Source: an uncultured Neomegalonema sp.
Lineage (GTDB): Bacteria; Pseudomonadota; Alphaproteobacteria; Rhodobacterales; Rhodobacteraceae
DNA length: 64,000 nucleotides
Direction of reading: 5' to 3'
NCBI GenBank assembly: GCA_937990185.1
Contig: CALKBI010000010.1
Coordinates: 23,848-87,847, forward strand
Part shown: positions 17,701 through 25,598 of the stretch, in pieces
Layout of the letters: each line of letters begins with the position of its first letter
Numbering within the stretch: the first letter of the stretch is position 1
Notes under the pieces: generated by a model
What the model was told of the DNA's origin: nothing
Database searches by the model: none
Seen by the model: the letters and a program-made list of their open reading frames with translations, nothing else
Program-made: the position numbers and the translations under genes

Positions 17701-17875
17701 CGGTTTCCTGATCCACAGCATCAGGCGTCCGCGTTCCCTCTTTCAGATCACTGCCAGTGAATCCGTAACGATAATTGACAAGATAACGGCCTTCGCTTTG
17801 CTCAACAAGTTCGACAATATATGTGCGTTCACGTGCGTGGCGCAGAACCAGATGAGCTGTCCGAATTGTCTTCAT
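14732..17875 (-). CDS. WGR-domain protein with HEAT/ARM repeats, retron accessory
   Basis: A large 1047-aa protein. Residues 1-80 form a WGR domain (MKTIRTAHLVLRHARERTYIV, then 'YLVNYRYGFTGSDLKEGTRTP'), with RYG in place of the WGR tripeptide. From about 95 to 1040 it is a long series of Ala/Leu-rich helical repeats of HEAT/ARM type, for example 'LADDDDPVVQAHAQIVLSALG' style units near 175-200 and repeated 'DSRTAAVTATARL' units later. WGR domains bind nucleic acid in PARP proteins; ARM-type scaffolds hold complexes together. It is the first gene of the operon with the SWIM protein, retron RNA and RT. No mobile-element gene lies beside it. A scaffold that holds msDNA and the SWIM protein is inference. 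Confidence 0.82.
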   Translation of the reverse strand: MKTIRTAHLVLRHARERTYIVELVEQSEGRYLVNYRYGFTGSDLKEGTRTPDAVDQETAERLFESLILTRTTQGYQDAGEPAPWTEAPSGPRVVAADVGDARAARMLYLLERAGSMPDASASKLIWRIGQTKLAAAAPLLASFRHEAGPITSRTLPYALYRCGKDTPEKITPALSALADDDDPVVQAHAQIVLSALGNPADEAKRIAYNLPPAVVGALQTNHEAAVAQIIGYMSIASTQAQILRLPKESDYGAEQQKALVDLYLLSRHAYESRSLFIDVLRQIPFAPFLFRGLRRVFKAAEAFDDAAVFGLFGYRFDETSSNFASNNWYLYDRYSGTAGSRSDLIGKEDSRLAWSDKTRAYFRRRIWRDLRKRSQLNDPAYVDLATACLMETDIVSDEITTTSRYEWASNSVVKKSCPPICNRFALHHIMHGAHDRIMVPKNSLIWRYDGTREPKHSDRREEPFPHLWDARPDALLHLLTEAPAEQVQGFAAHALIENAPFCLDLPAAAVIRLLRRDTHSTYNFALEVARMQLARRGDTVGPLIPALFATGKSEAIELAQTALTLKPSLVTEDEAMAADLFLSVSDVTYDWLDEFWTQHAQNATLPDLIDALAYQAENYDWMFDDVEKDKARVRLAASLITKHFGEAVRAAPAARLVALSRAPEIPPKLLAILLAAARPDGISTFDPAALAEEDDPDLQAAGAKMLADADLEELKGREDLILAFLQSPVPDSRTAAVTATARLSAHHDPSAKVLAEGIVPILYRSEQHEGVREDAILAARTGGVMTALVKEGETLAWPMLRAKAEPARRVGSEILQHLELKTFSLRKTARIGTNDQAIARRWAVKALEARIDQVAAEPEQVFALLDGEWEDSREATYQLIRTKLDPSEWEPETIVALCDCVTPPAQAFGREMLGRAFSDEHADLFLRRLSEHPSNGFRLTVARLIREHAAGDPAKLRDVEPALRTILSRVFSSRAAKGQAYAFIEEEIERGDPESLKIFGDLLERISATCAVGDKARILPLILRLKSSSPDLVPLAEIVEPEIRGAL

Positions 17876-17972
17876 AAAGGCTTATGCTTATTTTCAGCGT
17901 ATCCGTGTGAGTTGAGTCTAAGGCCGAAAAGGTCGCAAGTGCAAGGATGAGTTTCCTCAAGGATAGCTTTCT

Positions 17973-20270
17973 TTATGACCTGCGTTTGATAACAGGGGGA
18001 ACGAAGGCTGTGACCTCCGGTGGCTCGCCCTCAAAGCGCTCGACATCTACCAAACAACTATGCGCAATCGGGCCTTGACCCAGCCGCGATGTGCCTTTGT
18101 CGATGGTCAACACATTCGGGTTTCCGTGCTTGCACAATCCCCCCGGTTCGATGGGATCATACCAAGCCCCCGTACTCATTTGCATGACGCCTTGACGAAT
18201 GCTGTCACTGATGATGACCACACCAAGACACGCCCCGCGATCATTAAACACCCGGATAATATCCCCTTCATTGATCCCGCGCGCAGCGGCATCTTCGGGA
18301 TGAAGCGTAACGGGTTCGCGGCCTTTTAGTTTGCCCTTACGGCTCACCGCGCCATGATCGAGCTGCGAGTGCAGCTTGTCTTTTGGTTGGTTGGAAATCA
18401 GATGCAGCGGATATTTCTCCGCATTACCAAGCCACTCAACAGGCTCACGCCACACCGCATGACCGGGACAATCATCATATCCGAAGCTGTCCACTGTCTC
18501 GGAGAAGATTTCTATTTTCCCGCTCGGGGTCTTCAAGGCATTGGCAACAGGATCAGCCACAAACTCGCGCAACATCGCGGTGGGTTGTTCGGGCGGCGGA
18601 TAAAAGAAGAAACCGTCTTTGCGCAATTGCTTAAGAGTGGGCAATTCCACAGCGGCTTGTTGACGGGTCACATCATAAATCCACCGCAGCCAATCCGCTT
18701 CGTCGCGCCCTTCAGTAAAGGTGTCCTCGACCCCCATCTGCTTTGCGATGCCTCTAAAGATATCATAATCATCGCGCGCATCACCGGGGGCTTCGGAGAC
18801 TTTGCTCATTGCGATAATATACGGGTCGCGTTGTGTCATCGCGAGGTCATTACGCTCCAGCGATGTCGTTGCAGGCAACACGATATCCGAATGACGGGCC
18901 ATAGCGGTCCAGCACCATTCATTCGTAATAATCGTTTCCGGCTTTTGCCATGCCCTGAGCATCCGGTTGAGGTCTTGGTGGTGGTGGAAAGGATTACCGC
19001 CCGCCCACCAGACCATCCGTGTATCTGGATATGTCAGGTCTTGTCCGTTGAACTGAAACGCGCCGCCCGGATTTTCCAGCATCTCAGTGATGCGTGCGAC
19101 GGGGATAAAGTTATCAATCGGCTTGTCGCCTTGTAAAAGCGATCCCGCAACTAACGGAGTGAAATGGTTTCCAATGCTGTTTTCCGCAGAATACCCAAAT
19201 CCGATGCCGCCTCCGGCGGTTCCAATCTGGCCGAGCATCGCCGCGAGCGTGATCGCCGCCCAATAAGCCTGCTCTCCATGATCCTGTCGGGTCAGGGACC
19301 ACGCGACTGAGATCATAGTCCGTTGCGCTGCCATCCGGCGGGCGAGGTCTGTGATCGTATCGGCGGACAGCTCAGCGATCGACGCGGCCCAATCCGCATC
19401 TTTTACAATGCCATCGCTTTCGCCCATGACATAGGCGGCGAACCTCTCAAAGCCGATTGTGTATCTCGACAGGAATGCTTCGTCGTGCAGGTTCTCGGTT
19501 ATTAGAGTATGCGCGAGGGCCATCAGAATGGCCGGGTCCGTTCCGGGGCGGGGCGCGAGCCATTCCGCGCCCAGCTCATCCATCATGTCAGAGCGCAACG
19601 GGCCTATATTGATGAAATGCGTTCCCGCAGCATGAGCCGCGCGTAGCCCTTTTTTCTGGACATGCGCGCCGACCGCCCCGGATTCAATCTGACCGTTTTT
19701 GACCGGCACACCGCCAAAAGCCACAAACAGATCGCAATTGCCTTCGATGGATTCCCAGCTTGTCGTTGTGGCGATGAAGTCGCGAAAACTTCCCAGAATA
19801 TGCGGGACCATTGCTTCGGCGGCGGCGAAAGAATACGTCCCGAATGAATTCGTATAGCCCCCCACGGTATTGAGAAACCTCTTGAGCTGTGAGGGTGCAT
19901 GATGAAACCGTCCGGCGCTGGCCCAGCCATAGCACCCTGCATAAATCGAGGCATTTCCGTAATCGCGGCTAATGCGTGTGATATCGTCGGCAATAAGCCG
20001 GTTTGCCGTTTCCCAAGGCACGGCAATGAAAGGCTCTTGTCCGCGTTTTTCATTGTTCGAGCCGGGGCCGGATTCTAACCAGCTTTCGCGGATCATCGGC
20101 TCTGTGATGCGTGTCGGTCCGGTTTGAACATCAAGAATACCGGACCCGATAGGCGAGGGATCGGGATCATGCTCGAAACCAAGCATCTCAACCGCTTGAC
20201 CCTCCTCAGAGCGAACGCGATAGGTTCCCCAATGGTTCGCCGTAAGCGGTAGATTGGTAGGGTCGGACAT
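17973..20270 (-). CDS. BisC/TorZ-like molybdopterin oxidoreductase (N- or S-oxide reductase family)
   Basis: A 765-aa enzyme of the DMSO reductase family, similar throughout to TorZ/BisC: 'TANHWGTYRV' start, 'YGWASAGRFHHAPSQLKRFLN' (about 114-133), 'WAGGNPFHHHQDLNRMLRAWQKPETIITNE', and a C-terminal cofactor-binding domain ('HSQLDHGAVS', 'LCKHGNPNVLT'). There is no twin-arginine signal and no N-terminal 4Fe-4S Cys motif, so it is probably a cytoplasmic biotin-sulfoxide-reductase-like enzyme. At the position where TorZ and BisC have the Mo-ligating Ser (GSYGW) this protein has Cys113 (GCYGW). It lies 75 bp downstream of an esterase and the betaine-type importer genes on the same strand. Substrate probably an N- or S-oxide, not proven. 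Confidence 0.87.
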   Translation of the reverse strand: MSDPTNLPLTANHWGTYRVRSEEGQAVEMLGFEHDPDPSPIGSGILDVQTGPTRITEPMIRESWLESGPGSNNEKRGQEPFIAVPWETANRLIADDITRISRDYGNASIYAGCYGWASAGRFHHAPSQLKRFLNTVGGYTNSFGTYSFAAAEAMVPHILGSFRDFIATTTSWESIEGNCDLFVAFGGVPVKNGQIESGAVGAHVQKKGLRAAHAAGTHFINIGPLRSDMMDELGAEWLAPRPGTDPAILMALAHTLITENLHDEAFLSRYTIGFERFAAYVMGESDGIVKDADWAASIAELSADTITDLARRMAAQRTMISVAWSLTRQDHGEQAYWAAITLAAMLGQIGTAGGGIGFGYSAENSIGNHFTPLVAGSLLQGDKPIDNFIPVARITEMLENPGGAFQFNGQDLTYPDTRMVWWAGGNPFHHHQDLNRMLRAWQKPETIITNEWCWTAMARHSDIVLPATTSLERNDLAMTQRDPYIIAMSKVSEAPGDARDDYDIFRGIAKQMGVEDTFTEGRDEADWLRWIYDVTRQQAAVELPTLKQLRKDGFFFYPPPEQPTAMLREFVADPVANALKTPSGKIEIFSETVDSFGYDDCPGHAVWREPVEWLGNAEKYPLHLISNQPKDKLHSQLDHGAVSRKGKLKGREPVTLHPEDAAARGINEGDIIRVFNDRGACLGVVIISDSIRQGVMQMSTGAWYDPIEPGGLCKHGNPNVLTIDKGTSRLGQGPIAHSCLVDVERFEGEPPEVTAFVPPVIKRRS

Positions 20271-20345
20271 GACTCGGCCTTGTGCTCAATCGTTGACGTG
20301 CAACTGTACTCTAGGATTTCATACTGTGAAGCCCCGTCACTCAAC

Positions 20346-21194
20346 TTATCTTGACGTAAGAAAATCAGCAACTTGGCGCAGGGATGCCAGAGCGTCTGGC
20401 AATTCGTCGTAAACCTCGAAGACGTGACACATCTCCGGGCGGTCGATCAGATTTACGGATGCGCCGGTTCTGCGCAGCGATTCCGCCAATGCGAGAACAG
20501 AAGGTTGCAGGATATCCCGTGATCCGGTGGTGAGTATCGTATCTGGCCACGGCTCGGGATGCGGCGTCAACCCCGGCGAGGCCAAAACATCATCCGCCGG
20601 TGTTTTCCCAAGATAGGCGCCTGCATAGGTGCGCAGATCAGCTGTTGTAATCGTCGGATCGTCAATCCCTTCGGACAGTACAATCCCTTGCTCGGTCAGA
20701 TCACTCCACGGCGAGAATAATGCCAGCCGTGCCGGTAGCTTCAGTCCTTTAGAGAAAGCGGCGCGCGTAACCGCCAGCGCCATGCCGCCTCCTGCGGATT
20801 CCCCACTGATGGAAAGGGGCTGTGTGCCAGTCTCGATTGCCAAGGCGTCATAGACGGCAACGCATTGATGTAAGCCCGCGGGAAAAGGATATTCTGGCGC
20901 AAGCGCATACCGCGGCGCGACAATGTTAAATTCTCCTAACGCGCAAAGCGCCGCCGTAATCGGCAGGTCAAATTCAGGGCAGCCCGAGACATAACCGCCG
21001 CCGAACAGATACAGCAAAGTTCCTTTAGGTGCGGCGTTTTCGGGTTCGATGATTTGGCAGGATACCCCGCCGATCTCCCGTTCTGAAATTGTAACGGGCC
21101 ACCGCTCTAATGCGCGAACAGCGCGCGGCTCAAAGTCAGCTTTTAGCGCGTCCCGAGTGACTGCGATGCTTTGATCGAGTGCGTCTCTCTCCAC
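20346..21194 (-). CDS. Alpha/beta hydrolase (HSL-type esterase/acetyl hydrolase)
   Basis: A 282-aa serine hydrolase of the hormone-sensitive-lipase group. It has the oxyanion block as FGGGYVSG (usually HGGG), the PxYxLAPEYPFP-like stretch, the nucleophile elbow GESAGG (Ser in 'ISGESAGGGMAL'), the Asp-containing 'TGSRDIL' and the His in 'MCHVFEVY'. It hydrolyses ester bonds of small acyl substrates in the cytoplasm. The start ATG is 1 bp from the end of the permease gene, so it is in the transporter operon and may process an imported ester (inference). The H-to-F change in the oxyanion motif is mildly unusual. Confidence 0.87.
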   Translation of the reverse strand: MERDALDQSIAVTRDALKADFEPRAVRALERWPVTISEREIGGVSCQIIEPENAAPKGTLLYLFGGGYVSGCPEFDLPITAALCALGEFNIVAPRYALAPEYPFPAGLHQCVAVYDALAIETGTQPLSISGESAGGGMALAVTRAAFSKGLKLPARLALFSPWSDLTEQGIVLSEGIDDPTITTADLRTYAGAYLGKTPADDVLASPGLTPHPEPWPDTILTTGSRDILQPSVLALAESLRRTGASVNLIDRPEMCHVFEVYDELPDALASLRQVADFLTSR

Positions 21195-21195
21195 G

Positions 21196-23259
21196 TCAGA
21201 TATGCTGCTGCACGAGGCCGAACTGTTCTTGTTTGCGCTGGCTGATCGCTTGAGTCATCCGGTCGGCGACCATCGCAATCACCGCCATGCCGATGCCTGC
21301 GGTCATGCCAACACCGAAATCACCATTCCCGAGGCCGATATAAATGCGCTGTCCCAAACCATTCGTGCCAACCAGCGCAGTAATCACCAGCATCCCGATA
21401 CCGTAGATAATCGTCTGGTTCAGCCCAAGCATGATGGCGGGCAGGGCAAGGGGCAATTTCACCTTGAAAAGTAACTGCCGGCGGGTACAGCCAATCGTAT
21501 CAGCCGCTTCTATGACGTGTTCGGGCAGGTTTCGGAGGCCATGCTCAGTGTACCGGATTGCCGGAACAATGGCGTAAGCGATAATCGCGAGCAGAGCCGT
21601 GAATTCTCCAATTTTGAATACCATCACAAACGGGATCAAAATCACAAACAGAGGCATCGTCTGCAACGTATCCATAATGGGCCGGACAATCGAGGATACA
21701 GTGTTGTTCTCCGATGCCCAAATACCAATCAAAGTGCCAAGGCTGAATGAAATCAGCACGGCAACGCCGCACAGATAAATCGACAGGACAGATTCAGGCC
21801 AGACACCTGCAATAATCAAAAAAGCCATCCCGATGGCCGTGCCAATCGCCAGATTACGTCCGGCGGTGACATAGGCGGCATAGACAAAGATCGCGAACAG
21901 AGCGATCCACGGCATTTCCGTAAGCCCGATATAGGATACCACTCCCCACAGCATAATAATCGCCGCAAGAGTAAAGCGCCTTTTGACAGCGGCCCACAGC
22001 ATTCCCGCCGCAACAAGCCCGACATAACCGAGCGTTAAAGTCGGCGTCAGCTCAAATCCCCAAGTGAAGGGACTGACCGCTTTATTCAGGCCAATCTTGA
22101 TCGGCAGCATCACGAAAAAGAAAGCGGCGTTCTTAATCCCTTCGATCCATTCACGCCCGTTAATAACAACCCATTCAAGCGCCGCATTCATGGTTGGGGC
22201 AGGGTTCCAAAGCAGGGCTTCGGGCCATTGGCGTAAAAATGGAAAGACCGTCGAAAGAGCCGCCAGTACTGCAATAACCAAGACGGCAATCACCCAATAA
22301 TTTGGCCCCGTCCGTACGATCTCTTTCGGCTTTGTTGCAAAGGCATGAGTGATGCGGTCGAGTGACATCGCGATTAGTGCAATAACAAACCCGGCAAGCA
22401 GGCTTTCGCCGAACTGTGCCTTTCGCATTGTGTTGAGCACTTCCCAACCGATGTCGTTCGTCCCACCAATAACAGCGGCAATGATGACCATCGACAGTGC
22501 CGCCATTGTGGTCTGATTCAACCCAAGCAGCATTTGCTTTTTAGCGGCGGGCAACCGCACTTTCCAGAAAAGCTGCGTCGGTGTCGCGCCCGACATAATA
22601 CCGGCCTCGATGATTTCTTCCGGCACGGCGCGAAGGCCAAGGATCGTATTCCTCACCATCGGCGGAAAGGCGTAAAGGATGGAGGCGACCAGCCCGACTG
22701 TCGTGCCGAAACCAAAGAGGATCAGGATTGGCAACAGATAGGCGAAAGCCGGTATCGTTTGGAGTAAATCGAGGATCGGCACGATAATCTTCCGCGCGCG
22801 ATTGGAGTAAAACCCCAGAACGCCAAAGATAAATCCGGTCGCCACTGCCATCGGTACAGAGATCAGTACGATGGCCAGAGAGTTCATGCTCTCATCCCAA
22901 TACCCGATCAGCGCCATATAGATCATCGACAGCCCGGCAAACAGACCGAGCTTCCAACCCGACCCGATCAACCCCAAGAAAACGAAGACCGCAGTCGTGA
23001 CACTCCACGGCAAAAACTCTAGCAGCGCTTGCGACCAACGTACGGGCCATTCAAGCAACCAACCCATTGCTTTAAAAGCGGGGCCAAAGACCGAGACAAA
23101 ACCACCCATCAAACTGTTCATGAAATCGGTTGGCGAGAAAACCCAAGCATCCGGGAAATCATTCAGCGCCGGAAGGCTTCCTGATGCTAAAAACAAAGCA
23201 ATCGACAGACCCGCGAGAGCAAACCATATCATCGGCTGCATCTTGGTTGTGTCGGTCAT
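21196..23259 (-). CDS. Betaine/proline-type ABC permease, two fused permease domains
   Basis: A 687-aa inner-membrane protein made of two homologous ProW-like permease domains in tandem (about 85-320 and 405-680). Each carries an EAA-type loop: 'EEIIEAGIMSGATPTQLFWKVRLPAA' and 'EHVIEAADTIGCTRRQLLFKVKLPLA'. ProW is normally one domain of about 350 aa used as a dimer, so this is a natural fusion. It overlaps the ATPase gene by 4 bp (23256-23259). Together with the ATPase and binding protein it forms a complete importer for a quaternary or methylated amine such as glycine betaine, proline betaine or TMAO; TMAO importers of marine bacteria have the same fused architecture as far as I recall. Confidence 0.9.
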   Translation of the reverse strand: MTDTTKMQPMIWFALAGLSIALFLASGSLPALNDFPDAWVFSPTDFMNSLMGGFVSVFGPAFKAMGWLLEWPVRWSQALLEFLPWSVTTAVFVFLGLIGSGWKLGLFAGLSMIYMALIGYWDESMNSLAIVLISVPMAVATGFIFGVLGFYSNRARKIIVPILDLLQTIPAFAYLLPILILFGFGTTVGLVASILYAFPPMVRNTILGLRAVPEEIIEAGIMSGATPTQLFWKVRLPAAKKQMLLGLNQTTMAALSMVIIAAVIGGTNDIGWEVLNTMRKAQFGESLLAGFVIALIAMSLDRITHAFATKPKEIVRTGPNYWVIAVLVIAVLAALSTVFPFLRQWPEALLWNPAPTMNAALEWVVINGREWIEGIKNAAFFFVMLPIKIGLNKAVSPFTWGFELTPTLTLGYVGLVAAGMLWAAVKRRFTLAAIIMLWGVVSYIGLTEMPWIALFAIFVYAAYVTAGRNLAIGTAIGMAFLIIAGVWPESVLSIYLCGVAVLISFSLGTLIGIWASENNTVSSIVRPIMDTLQTMPLFVILIPFVMVFKIGEFTALLAIIAYAIVPAIRYTEHGLRNLPEHVIEAADTIGCTRRQLLFKVKLPLALPAIMLGLNQTIIYGIGMLVITALVGTNGLGQRIYIGLGNGDFGVGMTAGIGMAVIAMVADRMTQAISQRKQEQFGLVQQHI

Positions 23260-24338
23260 GCTCCGGCCCCTTCTGGAGCATTGGTCGCCAATGCTTTGAC
23301 AACATCGCGCGCTGTAATCGCGCCAAGATCATTGCCGTCGCCATCACGCACCATGATCCCCGCTTCGTTATCCGCGAGATAGGGCAGCAAAGTCGCCAGC
23401 GACGTATCGGCGGGAATATGTCCCATCTCCGGCGTCAACGGTCTGCTCGCATTCGCAATATCGCCTGCCGTCAAAACCATCTCTGAGGGCACGTCGTTGG
23501 TGAAATCTTTCACGTAATCATTTGCCGGATTAAGGATCAAATCCACCGGGCGACCGATTTGAACGACTTCCCCGTCGCGCATAATCGCCATGCGATCCGC
23601 AATGCGAAGCGCCTCCAGAAAATCGTGCGTGATGAATACAATCGACTTATTCAATTCGCGTTGCAGCCGCAAAAACTCATCTTGCATTTGCCTGCGGATC
23701 AGAGGGTCAAGAGCGCTGAAGGGTTCGTCCAGAAACCAAAGTTCCGGTTCAACCGCAAGCGAGCGCGCAATGCCGACCCGTTGTTGTTGGCCGCCTGAAA
23801 GCTGACTTGGAAAGCTGGCTTCGCGTCCTTGCAGGCCAACCAAGTCAATAATCTCGCGAGCTTTTTCGCGTCGTTTTTTGAGGGAGATGCCCTGAATTTC
23901 CAGTGGAAAGGCGATGTTATCCAAAACATTTAAATGTGGCATCAGGCCAAAGTTCTGAAACACCATTCCCATTTTATGGCGGCGGTATTCAATCAATTCG
24001 GATTTGGAGACTTTCAGCAGGTCCTGTCCATCCATCAGGATTTCACCGGCGGTTGGCTCCACTACCCGCGACAAGCATCGCACGACCGTAGATTTTCCCG
24101 ATCCTGACAATCCCATGATCACGAAGATTTCGCCGACATGCACGTCGAAGGAGACATTGGCGGCGGCAACGATGTGCTCAGAGTCTCTGATATTTTGGGC
24201 TAGGTCGCGCGCGGCGGAGGCATCACCGACATTACCTTTTGTACCGTCGAAAAACTGCTGCGGCTGTGATCCGTAAATCTTCCAAACATTACGGCAAGAA
24301 AGTTTAACTTGTTCAGATGGTACGTTGCCTTCGGGCAA
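23256..24338 (-). CDS. Betaine/proline-type ABC transporter ATP-binding protein
   Basis: A 360-aa ATPase of the ProV/OpuAA group: Walker A GLSGSGKST, signature LSGGQQQR, Walker B LWFLDEP, and a C-terminal regulatory part with a CBS-like 'AGIMVRDGDGNDLGAITARDVV' segment. The frame starts with TTG at 24338, preceded at 8 nt by GGAG, and the translation agrees with ProV N-termini. It follows the binding protein gene after 153 bp with a terminator-like hairpin between them, and overlaps the permease gene by 4 bp, so expression is probably lower than that of the binding protein. Confidence 0.92.
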   Translation of the reverse strand: MPEGNVPSEQVKLSCRNVWKIYGSQPQQFFDGTKGNVGDASAARDLAQNIRDSEHIVAAANVSFDVHVGEIFVIMGLSGSGKSTVVRCLSRVVEPTAGEILMDGQDLLKVSKSELIEYRRHKMGMVFQNFGLMPHLNVLDNIAFPLEIQGISLKKRREKAREIIDLVGLQGREASFPSQLSGGQQQRVGIARSLAVEPELWFLDEPFSALDPLIRRQMQDEFLRLQRELNKSIVFITHDFLEALRIADRMAIMRDGEVVQIGRPVDLILNPANDYVKDFTNDVPSEMVLTAGDIANASRPLTPEMGHIPADTSLATLLPYLADNEAGIMVRDGDGNDLGAITARDVVKALATNAPEGAGA

Positions 24339-24435
24339 AAGATCTTCTCCAAAATTCTGGCCGAGTTTGTTTTGACGACACAGAGATCCGGTAAAATCAT
24401 ATGCACTCGAAAGGTGCTGCCCGGATCAAGCATAG

Positions 24436-24475
24436 AAAAAGTTCGTAGCGAAAGCGCTCATGCCTTCGCTACGAA
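24436..24475 (-). terminator. Intercistronic hairpin/attenuator after the binding protein gene
   Basis: On the minus strand an 11-bp perfect stem TTCGTAGCGAA/TTCGCTACGAA (24442-24452 with 24465-24475) with a 12-nt loop is followed by CTTTTTC. It sits just after the binding protein stop (24492) and before the ATPase gene. Such elements partly stop transcription or protect the upstream mRNA so that more binding protein is made. Confidence 0.75.
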
Positions 24476-24491
24476 TAAGGATGTCTAAATC

Positions 24492-25496
24492 TTAGTTTGC
24501 TTCAAGAAGCTTTTTGATTTTATCCACGCGCACTTGCAGGGCGTCGAGCTGATCGTTGAGCGATATTTCTCCACCGACCCAGCCTTTCCAAGTGCTTTCG
24601 TTCGCACCCATCCACTCAGCCACGGCTTCTTCAACCGAGAGGCCATCTTGATCGACTTTTTGGATCAGCGCATTTTGAACGCCGTTCGAAAGCGAGTAGT
24701 TGGTGACGAAATCATAGGCTTTCGGAAAGTCTTTCTTGAACCCCTTGCTGACGATCTTGTTGATCTTCGCTTGGGCAAAGCCACACGCATCGCCGCGCTT
24801 TTGTTCAGGCCCGGATTCGCAATCCGCTGTCGCTTTGTCCCACTTGACCAAGTTAAGGTCGATTTCCGCGTGAACCCAATGCGGCTCCCAAAACATCATG
24901 ATCATTGGCTGTTTCGCTGCGACGGCGGATTTCATCTCAGCAATCATTGCACCTTCTGATCCACCGGCAACCGCTTGGAAAGGCATATCGAGCGTCGCAA
25001 CCAGATCTTTGGAACGCGTACCCCAATCCGCCGGATAGGTGATTAGGCGACCATTCGGGAACGTATCCGCCGCTGCAAATGCCTGCGCGCAGTCGTAAAG
25101 CGCGGTGTATGATGGCAAACCGGGGCATTTTTCTTCCATATAGGGTGGATAGAACCACCCTTCACTTGGCGACAAACCAAGCTCACCCGCAACAACGATA
25201 TCACCGGATTCAACGGCTTTAGGATAAATCTCGCCGACATTGTTGGTCCAGATTTCGGGGTTCAGGTGCAGGCTGCCTTCTGCAATTGCTGCAAATTGAG
25301 GCACGGCGCCTGCGGTTACATATTCAACTTCGAAGCCCATTTCCTGCAAAACAGAACCAGCGATGTTCGCGCTCAAGTGCTGGCCCGTCCATTCATTGAT
25401 TGCAATTTTGATAGGACCGTCTGCGGCTGCAGCAAAACTTGACGCTCCGACAGCCATCATCGCTGCGGCAGCAGCAATTTTGAGGCGATTAGACAT
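24492..25496 (-). CDS. Betaine/TMAO-type ABC substrate-binding protein (OpuAC family)
   Basis: A 334-aa periplasmic protein with a signal peptide (MSNRLKIAAAAAMMAVGASSFAAAA). The mature part fits OpuAC/ProX: 'IKIAINEWTGQHLSANIAGSVLQEMGF', 'LHLNPEIWTNN', 'GWFYPPYMEEK', 'MMFWEPHWVHAEIDL'. Several Trp and Tyr residues in these motifs are the kind that build the aromatic cage for a trimethylammonium group. It is the first gene of the transporter operon (binding protein, ATPase, double permease, esterase, molybdoenzyme). Glycine betaine, other betaines, carnitine or TMAO are all possible ligands. Confidence 0.9.
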   Translation of the reverse strand: MSNRLKIAAAAAMMAVGASSFAAAADGPIKIAINEWTGQHLSANIAGSVLQEMGFEVEYVTAGAVPQFAAIAEGSLHLNPEIWTNNVGEIYPKAVESGDIVVAGELGLSPSEGWFYPPYMEEKCPGLPSYTALYDCAQAFAAADTFPNGRLITYPADWGTRSKDLVATLDMPFQAVAGGSEGAMIAEMKSAVAAKQPMIMMFWEPHWVHAEIDLNLVKWDKATADCESGPEQKRGDACGFAQAKINKIVSKGFKKDFPKAYDFVTNYSLSNGVQNALIQKVDQDGLSVEEAVAEWMGANESTWKGWVGGEISLNDQLDALQVRVDKIKKLLEAN

Positions 25497-25598
25497 GTTT
25501 TTCTCCCGAACTTTTATAATGCTGCAAAATTTAGAACACCCGGCGGTTTTTGAGTCAAACCGTATGTCAGAGGCGGGCCGTTCATTCGAATGGTTATA

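Noticed and set aside
18354..19136. 260-codon plus-strand frame inside the molybdoenzyme gene
   Set aside because: Antisense shadow; the minus-strand enzyme is intact over the whole stretch.
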